Below, piece after piece: positions 1 to 6,971 of a DNA stretch of 32,503 bases. Numbering within the stretch: the first letter of the stretch is position 1; each line of letters begins with the position of its first letter. Under the pieces are notes generated by a model that did no database searches, was not told the DNA's origin, and saw only the letters and a list, made by a program, of their open reading frames with translations. This stretch comes from Acholeplasmatales bacterium (GTDB lineage: Bacteria; Bacillota_I; Bacilli_A; Acholeplasmatales; Anaeroplasmataceae): NCBI GenBank assembly GCA_900767915.1, contig CAAGAX010000061.1:1-32503 (forward strand). Direction: 5' to 3'. The position numbers were made by a program, and so were the translations under genes.

Positions 1-157
1 AATTATTGTATTTAAATATATAATTTCCTTAGCTTCTACTACTCCATCAAATAAATTAAATTCCTTATTAATTATATTTATGAATCTAGCTAATATCTTA
101 GAATTAGAAAAATATAATTGATATAGCATCATTACTTAAATTATAAATCTGTTTCAT
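1..157 (-). pseudogene. 5' part of an unknown gene, apparently frameshifted, running off the window
   Basis: On the minus strand a GGAGGTG ribosome binding site (164-170) precedes an ATG at 157. The frame begins MKQIYNLSNDAISII and then stops at a TAA just after a run of five A on the plus strand (about 108-112). Removing one base of that run lets translation continue to the window edge as IFSNSKILARFINIINKEF and onward, which reads like a real helical protein. The pattern fits a -1/+1 frameshift, either real or a sequencing error at the homopolymer. The N-terminus faintly resembles the Rpn-type PD-(D/E)XK nuclease/transposase family, but this is a weak impression and I assign no function. 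Confidence 0.4.
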
Positions 158-170
158 TGTTTTCACCTCC

Positions 171-413
171 ATGAGGGATTAAAAAGTGGATTTTTTTATC
201 TTTCTATAATAATAGTTAAAATATTTTATTTTTTTTCATTTTTTTTGAATATTTTTATTTTTTTGTCATATTATAGTATTTTAAGGGGAATAAATACTTT
301 TAATTTAGAAGCTATTTAATCAGAGCCAAAGTATAAATTACAATTTATTTAATATTGATACTAAATATTCACATTAAAATAGATAAGAACAGCTTTAATT
401 AAATTTCAAAAAA
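171..413. other. AT-rich intergenic region between divergent genes
   Basis: This stretch separates the minus-strand reading frame at the left edge from the heat-shock promoter. It is extremely AT-rich with long T tracts (about 186-275). I see no open frame with a ribosome binding site, no structured RNA and no clear terminator in it. The functional part of the gap is the promoter and operator block at 414-487, listed separately. Confidence 0.5.
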
Positions 414-440
414 ATAGCACAAAACTATTGACAGTGCTAA
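414..440. promoter_or_regulatory. CIRCE-like HrcA operator 1
   Basis: The left arm is ATAGCACAA, the spacer is 9 bp and the right arm is CAGTGCTAA. The CIRCE consensus is TTAGCACTC-N9-GAGTGCTAA, so the arm length and spacer match exactly and most arm bases agree. It overlaps the -35 box of the chaperonin promoter. Binding of HrcA here would block RNA polymerase; HrcA itself is not encoded in the window. Confidence 0.7.
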
Positions 441-456
441 ATGTTAGGTCTATAAT
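428..456 (+). promoter_or_regulatory. Consensus sigma-A promoter of hsp20-groES-groEL
   Basis: TTGACA (428-433) and TATAAT (451-456) are separated by 17 bp, a perfect vegetative consensus. CIRCE-like elements overlap the -35 and lie just after the -10. A strong promoter under repressor control is the classic class I heat-shock arrangement. Confidence 0.9.
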
Positions 457-460
457 TAAA

Positions 461-487
461 TTAGCATTTGATGATAGAGAGTGCCAA
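461..487. promoter_or_regulatory. CIRCE-like HrcA operator 2
   Basis: TTAGCATTT, a 9-bp spacer (GATGATAGA) and GAGTGCCAA match the CIRCE geometry, with the right arm nearly perfect. It covers the expected transcription start, so it would also sit in the 5' UTR, where CIRCE elements are commonly found. Confidence 0.8.
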
Positions 488-511
488 AAGAAAATAATGA
501 GGTGAATGTAT

Positions 512-868
512 ATGATGTATGATTTAAGTAATAATTACTCATATAACCACAACAATTCTAATTATTTCTTGAAAACAGATGTATTAGATTGTAATGATCA
601 TTATGAGATGGAAGTAGAGGTTCCTAATGTTAATAAAAATGACATTGGAATTACTCTTGAGGATGGGTTCATTAATATTAATGTAAATGTTAATGAAAAT
701 ATTAATAGTAAATATTTAAGACGTGAAAGATTCAAAGGACAATATTCTAGAAGCTTTTATGTAGGATATGATATTACTAATGATGATATTAAAGCTCATC
801 TAGAAGATGGTATTTTGAAATTAAGTATTAGTAAAAAAGAAAATAAAAAAATGATAAAAGTAGAATGA
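512..868 (+). CDS. Hsp20 / alpha-crystallin family small heat-shock protein
   Basis: This 118-residue protein is an ATP-independent holdase that binds unfolding proteins in the cytoplasm and passes them to other chaperones. The alpha-crystallin domain fills most of it. The family hallmark A-x-x-x-[N/D]-G-[I/V]-L appears as AHLEDGILKLSI near the C-terminus, and an EVEVPNVNKNDIGITLEDG strand block lies earlier. The N-terminal arm is short and Asn/Tyr-rich. An earlier in-frame ATG at 506 is only one base from the GAGGTG site (499-504), so I chose 512, seven bases away; 515 is also possible. It is the first gene of the CIRCE-controlled operon, 10 bp before groES. Linkage of hsp20 to groESL under the same operators is less common than groESL alone. 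Confidence 0.9.
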   Translation: MMYDLSNNYSYNHNNSNYFLKTDVLDCNDHYEMEVEVPNVNKNDIGITLEDGFININVNVNENINSKYLRRERFKGQYSRSFYVGYDITNDDIKAHLEDGILKLSISKKENKKMIKVE

Positions 869-878
869 GGTAATAAAA

Positions 879-1154
879 ATGAAACCATTGTTTAATAATG
901 TAGTATTAAAAAAGGAATTAGTTAATCAAGAAACAAAAAGTGGAATTGTATTAACTACTAAAAAGGAAGAAACTAAATATGCAACTGTTGTTTCAGTTGG
1001 TAATGGTGTTTTAGCTGATGGAACAAAGGTAGAAATGCCTGTTAAGGTTGGAGATAAGGTTTATTATAAATCTTATTCAACTGATGAAATTGAAGAAAAT
1101 GGTGAAAAATATATTGTTGTTTCACTAGATAATATTATTGCTATAGCAGAATAG
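879..1154 (+). CDS. groES: Co-chaperonin GroES
   Basis: This 91-residue protein forms the heptameric lid of the GroEL folding chamber. The N-terminal KPLFNNVVLKK strand matches the family, and the mobile loop ETKSGIVLTTKKEE carries the hydrophobic I-V-L tripeptide that docks on the GroEL apical domain. The G-D-K-V-Y-Y and C-terminal DNIIAIAE strands complete the barrel. It is normal in length, preceded by a GAGGTAA site, and lies 11 bp before groEL in the CIRCE-controlled operon. Confidence 0.97.
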   Translation: MKPLFNNVVLKKELVNQETKSGIVLTTKKEETKYATVVSVGNGVLADGTKVEMPVKVGDKVYYKSYSTDEIEENGEKYIVVSLDNIIAIAE

Positions 1155-1165
1155 AGGGATTAATT

Positions 1166-2776
1166 ATGGCTAAAATTATTAAGTATGGTAAGGATGCAAG
1201 AACATCCATGGTAAAGGGCGTTGATTATTTAAATGACGCTGTTAAAATTACTTTAGGTCCTAAAGGAAGAAATGTAGTATTAGATAAGGGATATGGTTCA
1301 CCACTTATTACTAATGATGGTGTATCTATTGCTAAGGAAATTGAATTATCTGACCCATTTGAGAATATGGGTGCTAAGCTAGTATATGAGGCTGCAAACA
1401 ACACTAACGATGAGGCTGGTGATGGTACTACAACAGCTACAGTATTAGCTAGTGCTATGATTCATAATGGTATTAAGGCCTTAGATAAGGGTGCTAACCC
1501 TGTATTAATGCGTGAGGGTATTGAGCTTGCTACTAAAGAGGTATCTAATTCATTACTAAAGAAGTCTAAATCTATTAATGATAAGAAGGATATAGCTTCT
1601 GTTGCTGAAATTTCATCTGGTTCAAAGGAAATAGGTTCTTTAATTGCTGATGCTATTGAGAAGGTAGGTCGTGATGGTATTATCAATGTAGATGAATCTA
1701 AGAGCTTTGAGACTAAGCTTGAAATGACTGATGGCTTGAAATATGATAAGGGATATATTTCTCCATATATGCTAGATGATGAATCAAAAACTTCAATTAC
1801 AATGGAAAATCCTTATATTTTAATTACTGATCAAAAGATTACATCTGTTCAAGATATTTTACCAGTACTTGAAAATGTAGTTCAAGAAAGAAAGCCTTTA
1901 TTAATTATTGCTGATGATATTGAACAAGAGGCAGTTTCTACAATTATTTTGAATAAGCTTCGTGGTACATTTAATGTTGTTGCTACAAAGGCACCAGGCT
2001 TTGGTGATGCTAGATGTGAACAATTAAAGGATATAGCTAAATTTGTTGGAGCAGTATTCTTCTCTAAGGATTTACAAATGAATTTAAAGGACATCTCATT
2101 ACAAGATTTAGGTGTTGCTAAAAAGGTTATTATTGATAAGAATTCAACAACAATCATTGAAGGTAAGGGCGACAAGAAAGAATTAAATGAGCGTGTTGAA
2201 GAAATTAGAGCTAAGATGGAAGAATGCAAGAACGAATATGAGAAGAAGAATTATATGAAGCGTATTGCAGGTCTTACAAATGGAGTTGCTTTAATTAAGG
2301 TTGGTGCTACAACTGAAACTGAGTTAAAAGAAAAGAAGCTTCGTCTTGAGGATGCATTAAATGCTACTCGTGCAGCCTTAGCAGAGGGTATAGTCTCTGG
2401 TGGTGGAGAAGCTTTAGCATCTGTTTATAACGAAGTTAAGGATAAGGTTTCTTCTGATGTACCTGATGTTGAAAAGGGAATTAGAATTGTTCTTGATGCT
2501 TTAACAGAACCATTATATCAAATAGCTGAAAATGCTGGATATGATGGAAAATATATAGTTGAGAATCAATTAACAAAGAAAGATGGAATTGGCTTTGATG
2601 CTAAGAATGGTACATGGGTTAACCTAATGGAAAGTGGTATTGTAGACCCAACTAAGGTTACTCGTAGTGCATTATTAAATGCAGCATCAATTGCATCTAT
2701 GTTTATAACAACAGAATGTGCAGTTACTCCTATTAAAGAGGAGAAAAAGGAACAAGCTGTCCCTCAAATGTATTAA
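1166..2776 (+). CDS. groEL: Chaperonin GroEL
   Basis: This 536-residue subunit of the tetradecameric ATP-driven folding chamber has the ATP-binding block GPKGRNVVLDKGYGSP, the catalytic GDGTTTAT loop containing the hydrolytic Asp, the intermediate-domain VSGGGEAL motif, and the equatorial C-terminal block SALLNAASIASMFITTE. The usual flexible tail of Gly-Gly-Met repeats is absent; the protein ends KEEKKEQAVPQMY. It is slightly shorter than most homologues for that reason. It is the last gene of the heat-shock operon. Its stop codon overlaps that of the converging DUF998 gene, and I see no strong hairpin terminator between them. Confidence 0.98.
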   Translation: MAKIIKYGKDARTSMVKGVDYLNDAVKITLGPKGRNVVLDKGYGSPLITNDGVSIAKEIELSDPFENMGAKLVYEAANNTNDEAGDGTTTATVLASAMIHNGIKALDKGANPVLMREGIELATKEVSNSLLKKSKSINDKKDIASVAEISSGSKEIGSLIADAIEKVGRDGIINVDESKSFETKLEMTDGLKYDKGYISPYMLDDESKTSITMENPYILITDQKITSVQDILPVLENVVQERKPLLIIADDIEQEAVSTIILNKLRGTFNVVATKAPGFGDARCEQLKDIAKFVGAVFFSKDLQMNLKDISLQDLGVAKKVIIDKNSTTIIEGKGDKKELNERVEEIRAKMEECKNEYEKKNYMKRIAGLTNGVALIKVGATTETELKEKKLRLEDALNATRAALAEGIVSGGGEALASVYNEVKDKVSSDVPDVEKGIRIVLDALTEPLYQIAENAGYDGKYIVENQLTKKDGIGFDAKNGTWVNLMESGIVDPTKVTRSALLNAASIASMFITTECAVTPIKEEKKEQAVPQMY

Positions 2777-3381
2777 TAATTAATAATTATTGTTGATTTT
2801 TCGATAATAAAATGTATTCCAGTTATTATTTGAAACAAAATAATAGGATAAACAGTCATTCTTTCTAGTAATGGTATAAATTTTGTGTATCCATAAATAG
2901 TAGAAAAAATAACCATAATTCCACCCCATATTCCAAGTGTGCCAAGAATAGTGCATATTTTAGAATATGGGGTTTTATTATAAAATAAGCCTATAAATAA
3001 TATTAGTAAATTTCCTCCTGCAAATACTGATATAGTCCCTATTTGATGGAAAAAGCTTGTAGCTATTTCAACACTATGAAATATTCCAACCATAATAGAT
3101 CCTATTGACAGCATTAATGCGAAGAATAATCCAATATATTTTTTGATTTTATTATTAAATTTAAATAAATTAATATAGGCAATAAAAAATAAAATACCAG
3201 TTAATATAAATGCACTATTCATTAATATATATAAAGGTGATGTAGGCATTCCTAATTCACTTATGGTATTTCTGATATAAGAGGATGCTTTATTTTTAAT
3301 ATTTAATATACTAATAAATTCAGCAAATAGATAATAAATACCATTTATTATAAAGATTATAGAAAATACCTTTTTCTTCAT
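2773..3381 (-). CDS. DUF998 family integral membrane protein
   Basis: This 202-residue protein has about six hydrophobic segments and the DUF998 signature region after the first helix, SELGMPTSPLYILMNSAFIL (a Ser-Glu-Leu-Gly motif followed by a conserved Asn in the second helix). The biochemical function of DUF998 is not known to me, and neighbours give no help. The start has a GGTGATG-type site. It converges on groEL with a 4-bp overlap of the ends. Confidence 0.8.
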   Translation of the reverse strand: MKKKVFSIIFIINGIYYLFAEFISILNIKNKASSYIRNTISELGMPTSPLYILMNSAFILTGILFFIAYINLFKFNNKIKKYIGLFFALMLSIGSIMVGIFHSVEIATSFFHQIGTISVFAGGNLLILFIGLFYNKTPYSKICTILGTLGIWGGIMVIFSTIYGYTKFIPLLERMTVYPIILFQIITGIHFIIEKSTIIINY

Positions 3382-3514
3382 TTACATCACCATTAATAGT
3401 ATTTACTTGATAATTAATTTTATTCAAATCATTTAATTTGTATTATTAAATAAATATTTTTTACTAAAAAGTACTAAAATATTTAAATAGATGGTGGTAT
3501 CATGCGTATAGGTA

Positions 3515-3543
3515 TTGAATATAAAAAAGAAATAGAGTAAAAT
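3515..3543 (+). promoter_or_regulatory. Promoter of the GntR/ABC operon
   Basis: TTGAAT (3515-3520) and TAAAAT (3538-3543) are 17 bp apart. A direct repeat TACAGT (3554-3559 and 3563-3568) lies just downstream, at the expected transcription start and leader. This is a plausible site for autoregulation by the GntR-family repressor encoded next. Confidence 0.6.
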
Positions 3544-3581
3544 ACTTTCGTAGTACAGTTAATACAGTGGAGGTTAATATT

Positions 3582-3929
3582 ATGAAAATTAACTTTAATG
3601 GTACTAATAATGTTTATGAACAAATAGTAGATGAAATAATTAAATATATTAATTTGGGAATATTTAAGGAAAATGAAAAGCTTCCTTCATGCAGAACATT
3701 AGCCTTAGAGCTTGGGGTTAATCCTAATACAGTTGAGAAGGCTTATACTATTTTAGCTTCAAAGGAATATATTGATATGATTCCTAAAAAGGGTGCTTAT
3801 GTTAAGGCTAATAATAATTCTATTAATAAAAGAGATTTTGTTATAAATGATATTATTCGCATTAAGAATTTAGGAGTTTTGGAGGATGAATTAATTGAGG
3901 CAGTAAAAGAGGTGTATTCGGGTGATTGA
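3582..3929 (+). CDS. GntR family (YtrA subfamily) transcriptional regulator
   Basis: This 115-residue protein is typical of the short YtrA subfamily: a winged helix-turn-helix (about residues 10-75, with KLPSCRTLALELGVNPNTVEKAY forming the recognition region) followed by only a short helical dimerisation tail. YtrA-type repressors usually control the ABC transporter genes beside them and are relieved by cell-envelope stress in Bacillus. An upstream GTG at 3567 overlaps the ribosome binding site (TGGAGG, 3568-3573), so the ATG at 3582 is preferred. The end overlaps the ATPase gene by 8 bp, indicating translational coupling. Confidence 0.88.
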   Translation: MKINFNGTNNVYEQIVDEIIKYINLGIFKENEKLPSCRTLALELGVNPNTVEKAYTILASKEYIDMIPKKGAYVKANNNSINKRDFVINDIIRIKNLGVLEDELIEAVKEVYSGD

Positions 3930-4800
3930 AATAAAAAATGTATGTAAATCATATGGAGCCTTTAATGCTTTAAATGATGTTAATTTAAAAATAGAGGAAG
4001 GCTCTATTATTGGCTTAGTTGGAATTAATGGTGCCGGTAAATCAACATTATTAAGATTAATAGCGGGAATATTAAAGCCGGATAAAGGAGAAATCATTAT
4101 TGATGGTGAGGCATCATATGAAAATGAAAATGCGAAAAGAAAGATATTTTTATTACCAGATGAACCATATTATGGAATGAATGCTACACCATTATCTTTG
4201 ATAGATTTTTATAAGGTTTTTTATGATTTTGATCAAACCCTATTCTTAGAATATCTTGAGCATTATGATATTCCAATGAAAAAGCCTATTACTGGTTATT
4301 CAAAGGGAATGAAAAGACAAGTATTTATTGCTTTAGCTTTAGCTGTTCAACCTAAATATTTATTATTAGATGAAGCATTTGATGGTCTTGATCCATTATC
4401 TAGATTATTTTTTAAAAAGGAAATCATGAAAATTGTTGAGGAAAAGAACACGACAGTTTTAGTCTCATCTCATTCCTTAAAGGAATTAGAGGAATTTTGT
4501 GATTCCTATGCTATATTAAATGATAAGCATATTATATCAGAAGGCTCTATTGTTGATGATGTTACTAAGTATCATAAATATCAGATTGCATTTTTAGATG
4601 AAATATCTATTCAGGATATTCCATTTAAAATGGTAAGCTATACTCAAACTAAAAGAGTTGTAAAGCTTATCACCTCTAGTGATTTAGCTACTGTTACTGA
4701 AAAGCTTAAGCCATTGAATCCTGTTATTATTGATGAGGTTTCAATAGATTTTGAAGAGCTTTTTATTATAGAAGTAGAGAAAAGAGGCTTTTTAAAATGA
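3922..4800 (+). CDS. ABC transporter ATP-binding protein
   Basis: This 292-residue nucleotide-binding subunit has Walker A GINGAGKST (34-42), signature YSKGMKRQ (126-133), Walker B ending LLLDEAFDG (D150, E151) and the H-loop SSHS (His184), so it should be catalytically competent. The C-terminal 80 residues form the extension usual in exporter-type ATPases of the YtrB/BcrA kind. The start is a GTG with a GAGGTG site 8 bases upstream. It overlaps the regulator at the 5' end and the permease at the 3' end (ATGA). The substrate is unknown; regulator type and permease suggest envelope stress or export. Confidence 0.93.
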   Translation: MIEIKNVCKSYGAFNALNDVNLKIEEGSIIGLVGINGAGKSTLLRLIAGILKPDKGEIIIDGEASYENENAKRKIFLLPDEPYYGMNATPLSLIDFYKVFYDFDQTLFLEYLEHYDIPMKKPITGYSKGMKRQVFIALALAVQPKYLLLDEAFDGLDPLSRLFFKKEIMKIVEEKNTTVLVSSHSLKELEEFCDSYAILNDKHIISEGSIVDDVTKYHKYQIAFLDEISIQDIPFKMVSYTQTKRVVKLITSSDLATVTEKLKPLNPVIIDEVSIDFEELFIIEVEKRGFLK

Positions 4801-5783
4801 GAAAGCTTTTGAAATATTATTTAAAGAAAAGAATACTTAATCTTTGTGTATTATCACTTATATTAGTAGTTGTAACTATAACAGTATTATTAAATTATAA
4901 ATTTGAATGGATGAATCATATATATTACGCTCCTATATCTATGCCTGCTATATTTATGGTTGTATTATGTACGCTTGTTCCTTTATGTGAATTTTCGTTT
5001 AAAATGAATAAAGCTAATGTAGATACATTATATTCAATGCCTATAAAAAGATCTAAAATTCATATGGCTAGATTAATTATGGGGTTAATTGAAATAATTA
5101 TTCCTTTTACTATTTCTTATATCATTTTATTAATATGGATATTAATAGCTGCAAATTTCTATACTTTTAGTTATTTTATTGGCTTTTATTTTTTATTAAT
5201 AGCCTTAGGTATTATTGTAGATTTAATGCTAACTTTTATTTATACAAGAGCAAATACATATCATGATGGTATTATTTTTATTGTATTTTACGCTATTATA
5301 TTAGAAATATTCTTTTCTATTATTAGAAAATTTACAGATTTAGTTCAATCATGGAGCTATTCACTATATTCTCCATTCTTTACATTATGCTACATATTTA
5401 ATGAGAAGAGTTTAGGACATTTTGTTGATGGATATGTTGTTTTTAATTCAGTTTTACCTATTTGTATATATTTATTGATAGCAATAGCCTTCACTTTTAT
5501 TTATTTTCATGATATTTATCGTGAAAGACCTGAAAATATTTCACAAAAATCTGATAGTTGGTTTGGATATAAGACTTTAATTCCTACAACAATAGTTTTA
5601 TTATCAACTTATTCATTAGCTAATTATTATCTTATTATTTACATTTTAGGTGCAGTAGGTGCTTATTTTGTTTATGTTATATATCAAAGAAGCTTTAGAA
5701 TAAGAAGAGAAAATGTATTTATTTATTTTACTTCTCTTTTTATTGGTACTTGTTTAGGATTATTAATTCTATTCTTTTTTTAA
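4797..5783 (+). CDS. ABC-2 type transporter permease
   Basis: This 328-residue membrane protein has about eight hydrophobic segments. The first is residues 13-32. A cytoplasmic loop carrying MNKANVDTLYSMPIKRSKIHMARL is the coupling region typical of ABC-2 permeases paired with YtrB-like ATPases. It would form the membrane domain of the transporter encoded by the overlapping upstream ATPase gene (4-bp ATGA overlap). The C-terminal half is divergent and I cannot assign a substrate. Confidence 0.85.
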   Translation: MRKLLKYYLKKRILNLCVLSLILVVVTITVLLNYKFEWMNHIYYAPISMPAIFMVVLCTLVPLCEFSFKMNKANVDTLYSMPIKRSKIHMARLIMGLIEIIIPFTISYIILLIWILIAANFYTFSYFIGFYFLLIALGIIVDLMLTFIYTRANTYHDGIIFIVFYAIILEIFFSIIRKFTDLVQSWSYSLYSPFFTLCYIFNEKSLGHFVDGYVVFNSVLPICIYLLIAIAFTFIYFHDIYRERPENISQKSDSWFGYKTLIPTTIVLLSTYSLANYYLIIYILGAVGAYFVYVIYQRSFRIRRENVFIYFTSLFIGTCLGLLILFFF

Positions 5784-5796
5784 GGAGATGATTTAA

Positions 5797-6573
5797 ATGA
5801 AGCATACTAAAATAGTATTATCATTAGCTTCATTATTATTTATTACTTTAGCTTCATCATGTACTGATGGTTCGTTACCTAATAATAAGGGTGTAATACC
5901 TAGTGATACAGAGGACTTAAATATTAGTAATAAAATATTAGATTTTAGTAATAATAATATGGATGAAATTGAAATATCTCAAGGTTATTCTTCTAGAGGA
6001 ATTGTTAATGTTACATGGAATAAGGAAAATGTAATTTTTAAAGACAGCTTATTACATTTATATATAACTCCTAATAAGGAAAATGTAGGAGGAACTGCTT
6101 ATTTTGGTGCTCAATGTAGAACTAGTAATTTGTTTAGCTATGGAGATTATGGTGTATCACTAAAGAATTTAAATGTGCCTAGTACTAAAACATCTTTTTT
6201 TACTTATATTGGAAATGATGATAATTTAGCTAGAGAAGGAATTGAAATTATATTTAGTGGTAGTGATCCAAATTCTATTGTATTTAATTATTATTTAAAG
6301 GGAAATGGTGAGCATAAGTATACATATAATTTGAATTTTGATTCTAGTAAGGAATTTCATACTTATGGTTTTAGATGGAATAAAGATAATATTATTTATT
6401 TTGTAGATGAAAAGCCTGTTTATATTACTAATAAATCACCTTTTAATAAAGCTAGAATTTATTTGAATAATTATACTGAGAGTAATTCTATTATTGGCTG
6501 GATTGATAAGCCTAGTGAAGAAATTAAAAATGATGCTTTAGTAAAGTGGGTTTCTTATAAAGAAATTAATTAA
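5797..6573 (+). CDS. Lipoprotein with a GH16 (lichenase-like) fold lacking catalytic glutamates
   Basis: This 258-residue protein has a lipoprotein signal peptide (lipobox LASSC, Cys22) and a beta-jelly-roll domain from about 45 to 256. It aligns with bacterial lichenases: AQCRTSNLFSYGDYGVS, SFFTYIG, then F-x-G-x-D-x-x-x-I-V-F-N-Y-Y and EFHTYGFRWNKDNIIYFVD. The catalytic box, which in lichenase reads E-I-D-I-E-F, is here EGIEIIF (147-153). Aligned on the Phe, the nucleophile Glu becomes Gly, the middle Asp becomes Glu and the acid/base Glu becomes Ile. Hydrolysis is therefore unlikely, and a surface glycan-binding role is the better inference. It starts 13 bp after the permease with a strong AAGGAG site and ends at the operon terminator. 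Confidence 0.85.
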   Translation: MKHTKIVLSLASLLFITLASSCTDGSLPNNKGVIPSDTEDLNISNKILDFSNNNMDEIEISQGYSSRGIVNVTWNKENVIFKDSLLHLYITPNKENVGGTAYFGAQCRTSNLFSYGDYGVSLKNLNVPSTKTSFFTYIGNDDNLAREGIEIIFSGSDPNSIVFNYYLKGNGEHKYTYNLNFDSSKEFHTYGFRWNKDNIIYFVDEKPVYITNKSPFNKARIYLNNYTESNSIIGWIDKPSEEIKNDALVKWVSYKEIN

Positions 6574-6596
6574 CATCCTTTAAGGATGTTTTTTTT
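6572..6596 (+). terminator. Rho-independent terminator of the GntR/ABC operon
   Basis: AACATCCT (6572-6579), loop TTA, AGGATGTT (6583-6590) and a T tract to 6596. The stem begins inside the stop codon of the GH16-like gene. Confidence 0.9.
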
Positions 6597-6606
6597 CTTT
6601 TTTCTA

Positions 6607-6635
6607 TTGAATTATTGTTATAAGAAGTATATAAT
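6607..6635 (+). promoter_or_regulatory. Promoter of the grcA-like gene
   Basis: TTGAAT (6607-6612) and TATAAT (6630-6635) with a 17-bp spacer, close to consensus. Transcription should start near 6642, at the edge of a 17-bp dyad. Confidence 0.8.
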
Positions 6636-6643
6636 ATAGGTAA

Positions 6644-6660
6644 TTAAGAATAATTCTTAA
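6644..6660. promoter_or_regulatory. 17-bp perfect dyad at the grcA-like transcription start, probable operator
   Basis: TTAAGAAT-A-ATTCTTAA is perfectly symmetrical with 8-bp arms around one base. It contains a 7-1-7 repeat, the geometry of Fur/PerR boxes. The PerR consensus is TTATAAT-N-ATTATAA, and five of seven positions agree in each arm. Its place just after the start point fits repression. The identity of the regulator is an inference. Confidence 0.5.
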
Positions 6661-6677
6661 TAAGAAAGGATGATAAT

Positions 6678-6911
6678 ATGTCACAAAGAGTAGATAATTT
6701 AGTACAAATGCTTGATACTTATGTTAATGATGGAGGCTATCATTTGAATGTTAATGTTTTTAATAGAGAAACATTATTAGATGCCCAAAAGCATCCTGAA
6801 AAATATCCTCAATTAACCATTCGTGTTTCTGGTTATGCAGTTAATTTTATTAAATTAACTAAGGAACAGCAGGATGATGTTATTAGTCGTACAATACATG
6901 AGTCAATGTAA
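6678..6911 (+). CDS. grcA: Stand-alone glycyl-radical domain protein (GrcA-like)
   Basis: The 77 residues match the C-terminal glycyl-radical domain of pyruvate formate-lyase: YHLNVNVFNRETLLDA, PEKYPQLTIRVSGYAV and FIKLTKEQQDDVISRTIHESM. The radical glycine would be Gly52 within RVSGYAV. In E. coli the related GrcA (YfiD, about 127 residues) replaces the oxygen-cleaved C-terminus of pyruvate formate-lyase and restores activity. This protein is shorter, with only about 18 residues before the domain. It has its own promoter, an AAAGGATG site, an operator-like dyad and a terminator, so it is not simply debris from a broken pfl gene. No pyruvate formate-lyase or activase gene is in the window. 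Confidence 0.9.
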   Translation: MSQRVDNLVQMLDTYVNDGGYHLNVNVFNRETLLDAQKHPEKYPQLTIRVSGYAVNFIKLTKEQQDDVISRTIHESM

Positions 6912-6929
6912 TTTGTTTTAATATTTTTA

Positions 6930-6970
6930 AAAGTCTAGCTTGTTGTAATATATAGGCTAGGCTTTTTATT
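6930..6970 (+). terminator. Terminator after the grcA-like gene
   Basis: AAAGTCTAGC (6930-6939) pairs with GCTAGGCTTT (6956-6965, one G-T pair) across a 16-base loop, followed by a T-rich tail. Confidence 0.65.
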
Positions 6971-6971
6971 T

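Noticed and set aside
1462..2229. Minus-strand frames inside groEL
   Set aside because: They are shadows of a highly conserved gene with no ribosome sites or recognisable products.
6678..6911. Interpretation as a broken pyruvate formate-lyase gene
   Set aside because: Own promoter, ribosome site, operator-like dyad and terminator, with no upstream pfl coding remnant in the sequence before it.
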